IMG/VR virus record: IMGVR_UViG_3300013120_000767
Span: 1 to 64,000 of that record
Strand: one strand, 5' to 3'
DNA length: 64,000 nt
Origin: a virus
The notes beneath the pieces are model-generated. The model was not told the origin of the DNA and did no database searches. It saw only the letters and a program-made list of their open reading frames with translations. Both the position numbers and the translations under genes were made by a program. Positions 56,481-64,000 of the stretch are shown here, in pieces (position 1 is the stretch's first letter; each line of letters opens with the position of its first letter).

Positions 56481-59134
56481 TCCGCCCGGAACAATTAGAC
56501 AAGTTCGGCCCGGTGGCGGCCGCCAGGTGCTCATTGCTGGTCAATTTTCTCCTTGACCCTGACAGTATCCTCCATGTTCAAGCGCAATCCTTCTCCTGGG
56601 CTTGCCGGGTAGCCGCCGACCAGAAGATTGCAGCCGAGTCGCTCCTGGACGTTCTGAACTCCCCCACTTACGTTCATTACACAGCGGAAGTGACCGCCGA
56701 AGACCTGGAGAGCGCCCTGAACCAGGCCGCCGCTACCTTGGAGGAGAGCACAAGGTACAAGGCCATCGTTTGGGACGAGTTCAACCGCAACCATCAGAAG
56801 TTGAGCAATTGGGGCACTATCTTTCAAACTTCGGGCATCCTGAATGGGGCGGACGCTATCACTCTGGCTCCCCTGCTTGAGTACTGCAAAGAGGAGGGGC
56901 TCGAGGAGCACTTCAACGTTTACAGGAACCTGCTGGGGCTGTCCTGGAACGACTCGTATTTGCAACCCAAGTACACCGGGGCGCTGGTTCCCCTTGGGCC
57001 CATCACCAAAGGGGAGATCGTCGGGCGTACCGGCCCCTTCCCGTCGGCGCCGGGGGACCAGTTCTCGGTAGCGGTGAACTGGGGGACACTGACGACTTGG
57101 GCAATGCCGACAGCATCCCCCCCGGCTATGTTCGGGACCAGTAGCGATGTCACCATCACCGAAGCGGGGGCGGCAATCCTTTCGTTCGACGTGCTTGCAG
57201 ACCCCGTCAACACCATTCGGTACGGCCCGGTGGCGATGAACGCTGTAGCTGGCGGCTTCGTGCAAGTAGCTGATGCCGCAAGTATCTCGGCGGGGGATTG
57301 GCTCAATGTCCCCGCCCTCCCCCCGGGCGACCAATGGCACCTGGTCGAATCAGTGGGGGAGGCGTTCATCTACTGCCCAACCATGACGTTCGTTGGGGCC
57401 ATCCTGGGGACAATCCACTTCGGTTCCGACTTCTCCATGATCATCAATGGGAGCACCTACTCCGGCACCACTCCTTTGGGGGCAGCAGTGACGGTGGCAA
57501 ACATCGTGGCGGCGTTGCAGGGCTTTCTGCCGGCCGCCGGCGACGACGGAGTAGTGGTGACCTCAGCGGGGACGGTAGTGACGGTGACTACGTTGGGAGA
57601 ATCCTCCGAAGACTACCTGTCCTGGTATGGGACGGTCAATGGGTACCCCCGTAGTTACGACTACTTGAATATCGACCCGGAGGAGGCCATTCAGTACGGG
57701 ACGGATGATAACCAGGTCACCACGTTTACTACGTATACGTCAAGCGCAGACCTGTCGTTGGTCCCGGGGACGTACACCCCGACGCAGCTAGCGGCGGCCA
57801 TTGAGGCGTTGGGGGCGCCCTTCCATGGGGAGGTGCTCGGGAGCAACCTCCATGCCTATGTCGACGACTATGGAGATTGGGCCTTCCTGCGCGTGTCCTC
57901 TAATCCCTTTGACTTGCCTGAAGTAGCTTGGGGAGAGTCCATTTACTTGGAGGACACCCCCATTCTGGATTTCATCCGTTCGGACCAGTCGACCGAGTCT
58001 GCTATGCAGACGCTCACCCTGAACAGCGCCATAGTCCCCTATGCTTTCACCAGCATCGCCCTGGACTGGGTAGTTCTCCTGAGGGAGCTCGGAGAGAAGC
58101 AATGGCGGGCTTACCCGATACTTTCAGTAGGGGACACCAGCGTCACTTTGCTCCGTGACCCCACCGTCGGGGGCGGCCCGGGAACCTTTGAAGTCAAGGC
58201 CCGCCGAGACCGGGTTAAGGTTCGCCTGATCACCGACGATCTCCCCAATGTCCTGTACATGGAGTGGGGGGGTTCCGGGGCGGATGTTTACGGGTTCGAC
58301 GGGGGGTATGCCTACGCCACCACCCGCCGGTTCTCCCTGGTTACGACAGTGCTGGGGAAGTCCTCCGTGAGGAAGGGGGACTGGCTGCTGAACGTTCCTC
58401 TCCCGTTACCTGGGGAGGAAGCGTTCACACCCTCAGTGTACCCCCAGCCTTACTACGAAGCGTTCACCATTCCCGCTACGGCTGAGTTCCCCAGTGGGTG
58501 GGACCCAACTGGCAGTACCCCGCCCAAATACGAGGATGTGCAGTACCTGTTCACGTTGGGGGCGACTTGGCCTGTGTTGACCTACGTGGCGGCCCTCACT
58601 GACACCTTCATGGAGATGGCTGACGACGTTCCCCTTGCCATGTTCGACCTGTTGGCAACGCCGGGAACGTACCAGGCTTATGGCGGCTTCGCTGCGCAAG
58701 GCATCCCCTACCTTCAGGACCTGGACGCCTACCGCACCTCTGCCCCTTTTGGCGCGACGACGCCCTCCCCAGCAATGGCGCAGGCTGCTTTGGCTGCGGC
58801 CCTTATGGCCTACATAGCTTTGCTCGACCAATTCGTAGACAACGACTTCCTCTACGCCCCCGTGGGGGCCGCTACCGGAGTTAGAGAGTACCTGGAGGAC
58901 CAGAGCAAAAAGGTGCTGGGAGGCGCCCTGGACCGGGCGTGGTTCGACCGGTTCTTCATTGCCAATGAGGGGGATGCGGAGATAGTTGCGGCATCCCCCA
59001 TGCCGGGGGGCTCTTTTGAGCAGCTTTTCGGATATGAAGGGGACGATCCGGACGATGCGACCACGCAAAGGTTGAATCCTAACGCAGATGGTGTAGAGTA
59101 TTCCTTGGAAGATGAGACGGAGTACGTGAAATGA
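56477..59134 (+). CDS. Large baseplate/tail fibre-type protein
   Basis: An 885-residue protein starting at a GTG that overlaps the previous stop as GTGA. The N-terminal 150 residues are helical (AALNQAAATLEEST-like, LESALNQAAATLEES). Residues about 150-700 are beta-rich with modules like those inserted in the sheath (FSMIINGSTYSGTTPLGAAV, TPTQLAAAIEALGAP). The C-terminal 180 residues are helical again. Position before the baseplate J gene supports a baseplate or fibre-anchor role. Confidence 0.55.
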   Translation: MIRPEQLDKFGPVAAARCSLLVNFLLDPDSILHVQAQSFSWACRVAADQKIAAESLLDVLNSPTYVHYTAEVTAEDLESALNQAAATLEESTRYKAIVWDEFNRNHQKLSNWGTIFQTSGILNGADAITLAPLLEYCKEEGLEEHFNVYRNLLGLSWNDSYLQPKYTGALVPLGPITKGEIVGRTGPFPSAPGDQFSVAVNWGTLTTWAMPTASPPAMFGTSSDVTITEAGAAILSFDVLADPVNTIRYGPVAMNAVAGGFVQVADAASISAGDWLNVPALPPGDQWHLVESVGEAFIYCPTMTFVGAILGTIHFGSDFSMIINGSTYSGTTPLGAAVTVANIVAALQGFLPAAGDDGVVVTSAGTVVTVTTLGESSEDYLSWYGTVNGYPRSYDYLNIDPEEAIQYGTDDNQVTTFTTYTSSADLSLVPGTYTPTQLAAAIEALGAPFHGEVLGSNLHAYVDDYGDWAFLRVSSNPFDLPEVAWGESIYLEDTPILDFIRSDQSTESAMQTLTLNSAIVPYAFTSIALDWVVLLRELGEKQWRAYPILSVGDTSVTLLRDPTVGGGPGTFEVKARRDRVKVRLITDDLPNVLYMEWGGSGADVYGFDGGYAYATTRRFSLVTTVLGKSSVRKGDWLLNVPLPLPGEEAFTPSVYPQPYYEAFTIPATAEFPSGWDPTGSTPPKYEDVQYLFTLGATWPVLTYVAALTDTFMEMADDVPLAMFDLLATPGTYQAYGGFAAQGIPYLQDLDAYRTSAPFGATTPSPAMAQAALAAALMAYIALLDQFVDNDFLYAPVGAATGVREYLEDQSKKVLGGALDRAWFDRFFIANEGDAEIVAASPMPGGSFEQLFGYEGDDPDDATTQRLNPNADGVEYSLEDETEYVK

Positions 59135-59325
59135 CGGCAGTTGCGGACGACCTTGCGGGGAAAGTTCAGCTCATCTTGAGCTTAGCTCCTTCTTTGCGCA
59201 GTCGGGCGGCTACTGTGCGGCAGTCTCCCTTCCAAGCCGCCCTGCGGAGGTATCAGGACCTCCTGCGGGCGGAGGAGGAGCTGGTGATGATCATTCAGGT
59301 GTGCGACGAGGTGCTCGGTGCATGA
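59131..59325 (+). CDS. Small helical protein
   Basis: A 64-residue helical protein, MTAVADDLAGKVQLIL..., coupled to the previous gene by ATGA and overlapping the next by eight bases. Unknown; probably a baseplate assembly factor by position. Confidence 0.6.
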   Translation: MTAVADDLAGKVQLILSLAPSLRSRAATVRQSPFQAALRRYQDLLRAEEELVMIIQVCDEVLGA

Positions 59326-59947
59326 CCTGCGAGCCACTCGGCCAGTAGCGAAAGCCACCATTTTGAAGTTGCAGTGGGTCAGCATGACCCCGCCTTCATT
59401 GGACATATACGTTCGGGATGAGATCAAGGACGTCACTGCCATCTACCTGGATGGTATTTCCGTCACCACTTGGGTACTGATGGGTCCCAATAAGATTCGG
59501 GCCCTCCCCCCAGTCCCCGACTTCGGACGCATCTCCGTGTACGTAGAGCCTTACTCCTTACATTCGGCAGGGGTGCAGGTTACCCTGGAGCCCAGCCAGT
59601 TCCTCGCTGGGCCGGACCGACTGTTGCAGCTGATCTGCCGCTTGTGGTTGACGGAAGTTGGCTCCATTATGGACCATAGCGGGGTGGGGATACTGGTAAC
59701 GCAGACGGACATGAACGAAGTGGGGCTGGAGGGCCTCCCTTACCTCATTACGGAGCGGGTAAAAAGGATGGAAGAAACCATCTTGACCACTCAGCGGGGC
59801 CAGGAAAACCTCATGAACAATGAAACCCTCGAGTCCTTGGAGGTGTTGACACTTCTCACTTTGCCGGGGACGTTGTCCGTCGCCGTGTACATGCGGGCTA
59901 TTACTCGAGCCGGGAGCTTGCTGGTGCACCTTTCGACGGAGGTATAA
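59318..59947 (+). CDS. Putative baseplate protein (wedge-like)
   Basis: A 209-residue protein starting with GTG (GAGG six bases upstream). A beta-rich N-terminal half (AIYLDGISVTTWVLMGPNK) and a helical C-terminal half (ERVKRMEETILTTQRGQENLM) precede the baseplate J gene, where baseplate wedge proteins lie in contractile phages. A later ATG at 59384 has no ribosome site. Confidence 0.5.
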   Translation: MHDLRATRPVAKATILKLQWVSMTPPSLDIYVRDEIKDVTAIYLDGISVTTWVLMGPNKIRALPPVPDFGRISVYVEPYSLHSAGVQVTLEPSQFLAGPDRLLQLICRLWLTEVGSIMDHSGVGILVTQTDMNEVGLEGLPYLITERVKRMEETILTTQRGQENLMNNETLESLEVLTLLTLPGTLSVAVYMRAITRAGSLLVHLSTEV

Positions 59948-59950
59948 GGG

Positions 59951-62900
59951 ATGGAGAGGGACAAACTCATACAATTCGTACAGGAGCTCTACACAGAGTA
60001 CGACGAGTCCATCCCCACCGCCGAGGGGTCGGCCGTTTACACCAAGGTCATCGCCCCCCTGGTGGAACGGTTCGGGGACGATCCATACACTCCCGACGTC
60101 AAGGACTTTGTAGTGGACTTGCTCCAGTCGGAGTTCCCGGAGATGGACTTCACGGAGCTCAGCGCCTACTCCGACATCGTGGTCACCCCTTTCAAGGTGA
60201 TCATCGACCCCCTGCGCCGGGAGATCCTCCGGTTGAAAATGGCGCAGAGCCTCTACTACAAGGACTACCTCACGGAGGAGGAGATAGAGGGGCTGGCCAG
60301 CGTCTTCCAAGTCATGCGGCAGCAGGGCTCAAAAGCTCGGGTTACTGTCCGTCTGTATGCCCGCGCCCCCCGGGTCATCGAGGTGAACTTCGGCGCCTCC
60401 GCCTACACTGCGGGGGGGCTCAGCTATATGCCCATTGAGTTCTACAAGTTCACCCCCGAGCAGGTGGCGCAGAACCGGGATAGGAACTACTACTACGTCG
60501 AAGCCACGTTCGAAGCCGTGGAAGAGGGGGAGGCCTACAATATCGGCCCGACTCAGATCATCGGAGTCAGCGGCGTGGTAGGCGCCGTGTGGGCGTCGAA
60601 CCCCTCCTCGGCGACGCCCGGCACCAACCGGGAGACCATTGACGAGTACGTGGACCGCCTCACGGATTGGGTGTCAGAGCATGCCCCTATTACCTCTTCC
60701 GGCATCATCTCCCGAGTTATGGAGTTGTTCCCGGCCATCTCCGAGATTTTCGTGGTGGGCAACGGCGACATCCTCATGTACCGGGACATCCTGACGTACA
60801 CGGCTACGACTTTGGCGACCTTGCCAGTAGGCAACGGGACGGGGACATTGGTGGCGTGGGCCCCCGGCAGCGGGACCCTGGCGACCATCCCCTACGCCTA
60901 CCAGATCACGGGGGACTTCTCCGCCGTTATGCCGCCCAACATCAGTGAAGGCTACGCTCCTACCAAGATAGTCATCAACGGGTTCGAGTACACCATAACT
61001 ACGTTGGGCGCCGGGTCGGCGGACTTCGATAGCTACACCCCCGCCGACTGTCCCTGGGGGGAAGCAGGCTCCACCTCGGTGGAGTACACGGCCCCTAACG
61101 GCTGCGTCATCCCCCACTACGTGGGGCTGATGGAAGCTGGGGAGAATATGTCCCTGGTTGAAGCGGGGGATCTCCTTCTTATCTACAATGGGGTGACCTA
61201 CGACGAGCATACTATCCTCGACGTCCCCATCATTGGCGGGAATTACATGGCGGTGATAAAGGGCCCCATCGAAATCATCAAGATGAGCCCTACCAATGCG
61301 GACCCGTCGGAGACTAATTACTTAGCTCTGCATAGGGGCGGGGCCATTGAGTTTACTGCCGCCATTGGAGCGAACCAAATCGACTTCACTGCCACAAAAC
61401 CCGTACAGGTAGGGGACCGCCTGGTGGGGATGGTGGCGGGGCTTCCCGTGGAGTTCAATGTATCCTACGTATCCTCCGGCCGCCTCTACTTGACTAAGGT
61501 CGACCCAGCGTCGGCACCGGCTTCTCCGACAGTGCGTTGTTCAGGAGTAGCGGACACGGTTACCCCCGCATCTTACGCAATCACAGACGCCGATGGGAAC
61601 TTCGTAGCGAATGGGGTGCAGCAAGGGGACCTTTATTTCGACGCTGACGTTGACCGATTCGCCACAGTGGATACCTTCACGGTGTCCGCTCTTATTCTGG
61701 AAAGCGCCGAGTGGAGCGGGCTGTTTGCCGCCGGGAATGACTACACCATCTACGGCCCGGGGAACGCCCTCCTGTTCACCGACTGGGTAGTCTACCGTCG
61801 AGCCGACGGGGAGTACGATGACGACCTCACCCCTCAGGACAACTTGGATTGGGTTATTCTGGTCGACCCCTCCAATTTGCTGAGCTTGGCAGGGGGCACC
61901 ACAGGGTACTGGCAAGCTCGACGAGTGGCCACCGCCAACGACTTCCTCATCACTGCCATGCTCCCGGATGGGACTGCACAGTCCACGGAGAGCGGCACCC
62001 TCCATTTGGGCGGCTGCACAGATGTCTACATGCACACGACAGAGGAAGCCTCGGTGGGCGCCTTCGACGGAGTGTACGACTTGGTTCCCTACGCCACAGC
62101 GTTGGCCACGTGGACCTCAGGGAACGACACGATGACGTTGGCATCCGTCGTTTTCAATTCGGACCTGGCAGCGGGCTACCCGGACCCCACTGAAGACTAC
62201 TCAGCGATGATCCCCAGCATCATTACGTTGGAGATCGACGATCGTGACCCCCGCCAGGTGTACCGGGTGCTGGCGCTGTCCGAAACCGGGGCCCGCCTGA
62301 GTGAGGACATGGGGGACTCCGGCACCAACCAGCCGGTCACCTTGTACGTCAACCACGAAGTGGACTTGCTCTCCGTCAAGAACTTGAAGAAGGCGGGGAC
62401 GGACGGGACCGTGGGGTTCTCCAAGTACGTCATCCTGGGGACGGCTGCCCCCGCGTCTACGGTACCGGGGGACACCCTCGAAATCTTGTCGGACATAGGG
62501 AAGGGGGCCTACGAAATTCAGTCCCTCCACAGCGGAGGGCTCATCGTCCTATTGACCACTACTGTGAGCGGGTTCGACACGGACGTAGAGTACGAGATTT
62601 ATTCCACTGACGCGGGGGTGAACGCTCCTATCTCCCGTATCGACCACGTCGAGTTACGGGCGGCCACCGGGACTACCGCTATCAACCTGTACTACCGGGA
62701 CCCCCTAGCCTGCCGAGTAATGGGCGACAGTGTCACCGACGGCCCCAATGTCATCATCCCGCCGGATGAAGAGGAGGGGTCATTGGGGGACTACCTGGGC
62801 AGCGTTGCTCACCTGGTGCCTCCGCCGGCCGGGGCGTTCAGTAATAGCTTGGGGTTATTCGCCTGGTCGGGAGACGTCGAGGAAATGGGGGTCAAGGAGG

Positions 62901-64000
62901 GGGACGTACTCATCCTCCACGGGGCCGGCAACAACTACTCCGCCCGCATCCTCCTGGCGGAGTACAGCGTAGACGACGAGCAGTCGTACATCCTGTACTC
63001 CCCCTACGGGTACGCCACAGTGGACGAGGACGACGTCCCCTTCGAGATCCACGCTGCGCAAGTGGCCACCGTCCGACTCTACTTTGAGCACCCGCTGGAG
63101 GCCATGGTCGGGTGGTTCACACCCGCCCTGACAACAATCTTCTACTTGGGGGCCTACACCTACAGCCCCCACATGGATCACAAGGAGCTGTACACCCTGG
63201 AGGACGCGCATACGGAGCTCGTCATCGACGTCAGTGGGGGGGCGACCAGCACCATCAGTACCAACTCCGCTACCCTTGACTTTGGGGAGCTGCGCCTGAA
63301 GCCGGGGGACATAGTGCTGCTGAAGTACTCAGCTATCATCAGCTCCTCCCTCGCTTCGACTTGTGACGTAGCCGGGAAGTCGCTGACGTTGGCAGTGGGC
63401 GGGAACGCCAAGACTATCTACTTCGTAGGCACTGACCCACTCACGTTGGATGACGCCGACGGCATCTCCGGGCAAATTGAGGACGGGTTCGGCATCGACG
63501 TCATCGTGCGGGCCCAAGGGGACCTGTTCCGTATGTACCTGGTCTCCACGCAGAAGGTGACCGTAACCGGGGGCACCGCCGTCACCGACTTGGGGCTGTT
63601 GGCCAACATGACCAACGACACCCTCAATGAGGAACTCAAAGGGAACCACACCATCATCAGCATAGACGAGACCTCGTTCACGGTGGACACAGTATTCTCC
63701 AGTGGGGCCACCGGTGACCAAGCGATGGTCGGCGTCTTCATACGGACCGGGGTGGTGTCACTGACGCCGGCAGAGATGGCCCTCAACACGGAGTACGGGT
63801 TCTACTACATGGACGTGGAGGTGCAATCCATGCAGGACGCCCCCTCCTCCTTTCTGGCGGGGAACACATACCTCGGCATTCAGGACTTCTACTACATGGC
63901 GGGTTTCAGCCTCTCCACCGACAAGGAGTACTCGTTTGGGGCCAACGAGGACCCACACATGTACCTGTCCCCCTACGTGGTAGACGAGAACGGGAACGAC
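59951..64000 (+). CDS. Baseplate J/gp6-like protein, 3' end beyond window
   Basis: The frame opens at ATG 59951 and is still open at 64000 (1350 codons), so the C terminus is missing. Residues 1 to about 290 resemble baseplate J (gp6-like) proteins: QGSKARVTVRLYARAPRV, PIEFYKFTPEQVAQNRD, then SATPGTNRETIDEYVDRL and SGIISRVMELFPAISEIFVV. Beyond that come about 1050 residues of beta-rich modules, far more than in usual J proteins, probably fused appendage domains. Acidic composition and many Tyr/Gly-rich strands suggest fibre-like material. GGG lies before the start. Confidence 0.7.
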   Translation, partial: MERDKLIQFVQELYTEYDESIPTAEGSAVYTKVIAPLVERFGDDPYTPDVKDFVVDLLQSEFPEMDFTELSAYSDIVVTPFKVIIDPLRREILRLKMAQSLYYKDYLTEEEIEGLASVFQVMRQQGSKARVTVRLYARAPRVIEVNFGASAYTAGGLSYMPIEFYKFTPEQVAQNRDRNYYYVEATFEAVEEGEAYNIGPTQIIGVSGVVGAVWASNPSSATPGTNRETIDEYVDRLTDWVSEHAPITSSGIISRVMELFPAISEIFVVGNGDILMYRDILTYTATTLATLPVGNGTGTLVAWAPGSGTLATIPYAYQITGDFSAVMPPNISEGYAPTKIVINGFEYTITTLGAGSADFDSYTPADCPWGEAGSTSVEYTAPNGCVIPHYVGLMEAGENMSLVEAGDLLLIYNGVTYDEHTILDVPIIGGNYMAVIKGPIEIIKMSPTNADPSETNYLALHRGGAIEFTAAIGANQIDFTATKPVQVGDRLVGMVAGLPVEFNVSYVSSGRLYLTKVDPASAPASPTVRCSGVADTVTPASYAITDADGNFVANGVQQGDLYFDADVDRFATVDTFTVSALILESAEWSGLFAAGNDYTIYGPGNALLFTDWVVYRRADGEYDDDLTPQDNLDWVILVDPSNLLSLAGGTTGYWQARRVATANDFLITAMLPDGTAQSTESGTLHLGGCTDVYMHTTEEASVGAFDGVYDLVPYATALATWTSGNDTMTLASVVFNSDLAAGYPDPTEDYSAMIPSIITLEIDDRDPRQVYRVLALSETGARLSEDMGDSGTNQPVTLYVNHEVDLLSVKNLKKAGTDGTVGFSKYVILGTAAPASTVPGDTLEILSDIGKGAYEIQSLHSGGLIVLLTTTVSGFDTDVEYEIYSTDAGVNAPISRIDHVELRAATGTTAINLYYRDPLACRVMGDSVTDGPNVIIPPDEEEGSLGDYLGSVAHLVPPPAGAFSNSLGLFAWSGDVEEMGVKEGDVLILHGAGNNYSARILLAEYSVDDEQSYILYSPYGYATVDEDDVPFEIHAAQVATVRLYFEHPLEAMVGWFTPALTTIFYLGAYTYSPHMDHKELYTLEDAHTELVIDVSGGATSTISTNSATLDFGELRLKPGDIVLLKYSAIISSSLASTCDVAGKSLTLAVGGNAKTIYFVGTDPLTLDDADGISGQIEDGFGIDVIVRAQGDLFRMYLVSTQKVTVTGGTAVTDLGLLANMTNDTLNEELKGNHTIISIDETSFTVDTVFSSGATGDQAMVGVFIRTGVVSLTPAEMALNTEYGFYYMDVEVQSMQDAPSSFLAGNTYLGIQDFYYMAGFSLSTDKEYSFGANEDPHMYLSPYVVDENGND

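Noticed and set aside
1-64000. Transfer RNA genes, integrase, transposase or attachment sites
   Set aside because: None was recognised by eye in the few intergenic stretches; a covariance-model search would be needed to exclude a tRNA inside a coding frame.

Overview
The window is an internal piece of a GC-rich genome of a large contractile-tailed (myovirus-type) double-stranded DNA bacteriophage. Both ends cut through genes. The evidence is a syntenic virion module: large terminase, prohead protease, core proteins, major capsid protein, connector proteins, tail sheath, tail tube, frameshifted tail-assembly chaperone, tape measure, baseplate hub and baseplate J. Ribosome sites are strong GGAGG type, genes overlap by ATGA or TGATG, and promoters look sigma70-like, so the host is bacterial. 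I cannot name it. No integrase, tRNA, CRISPR array or insertion sequence was seen.

Layout. (1) 1-6842, minus strand: a dense operon of mostly small unknown genes. It includes a Spo11/TopoVI-A-like Toprim protein, a PAPS-reductase-family PP-loop protein and two zinc-ribbon proteins. (2) 6843-6980: divergent promoter region. (3) 6981-18694, plus strand: an unusual biosynthetic island with two GT4 glycosyltransferases, an asparagine-synthase-like amidotransferase lacking the N-terminal cysteine, two related methyltransferases, a radical SAM/SPASM enzyme, a transglutaminase-like protein, an SGNH/GSCFA-like protein, UDP-glucose dehydrogenase and an ATP-grasp/QueC-like fusion. (4) 18802-29282: promoter, terminase, small basic or membrane-like proteins, prohead protease, acidic/basic core proteins and capsid protein. 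(5) 29297-36848: connector genes, sheath and tube. (6) 36845-39298, minus strand: groES, groEL and an unknown gene inserted in the tail module, with their own promoter and a perfect inverted repeat. (7) 39431-64000: tail-assembly chaperone, small tail genes, tape measure, hub, a sigma-factor-like gene, and baseplate genes running off the right edge.

Two themes stand out. First, a short motif, hydrophobic-E-K-x-A (for example GLEKVA), recurs in almost every protein around the prohead protease, including both flanks of the protease domain and the N terminus of the capsid protein. I read it as the maturation cleavage site. The same motif, in the form GFQDSLEKVA, sits between an N-terminal domain and the sigma70-like domains of the gene at 53565, which suggests a sigma factor packaged in the virion and released by the phage protease. 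Second, the 11.7 kb island combines uronic-acid, amidation, methylation, glycosyl-transfer and peptide-modifying enzyme families in one transcription direction directly upstream of the terminase. It looks like a phage-encoded pathway for a complex conjugate on a virion, host-surface, peptide or nucleic-acid target. Which one is not determinable from sequence.
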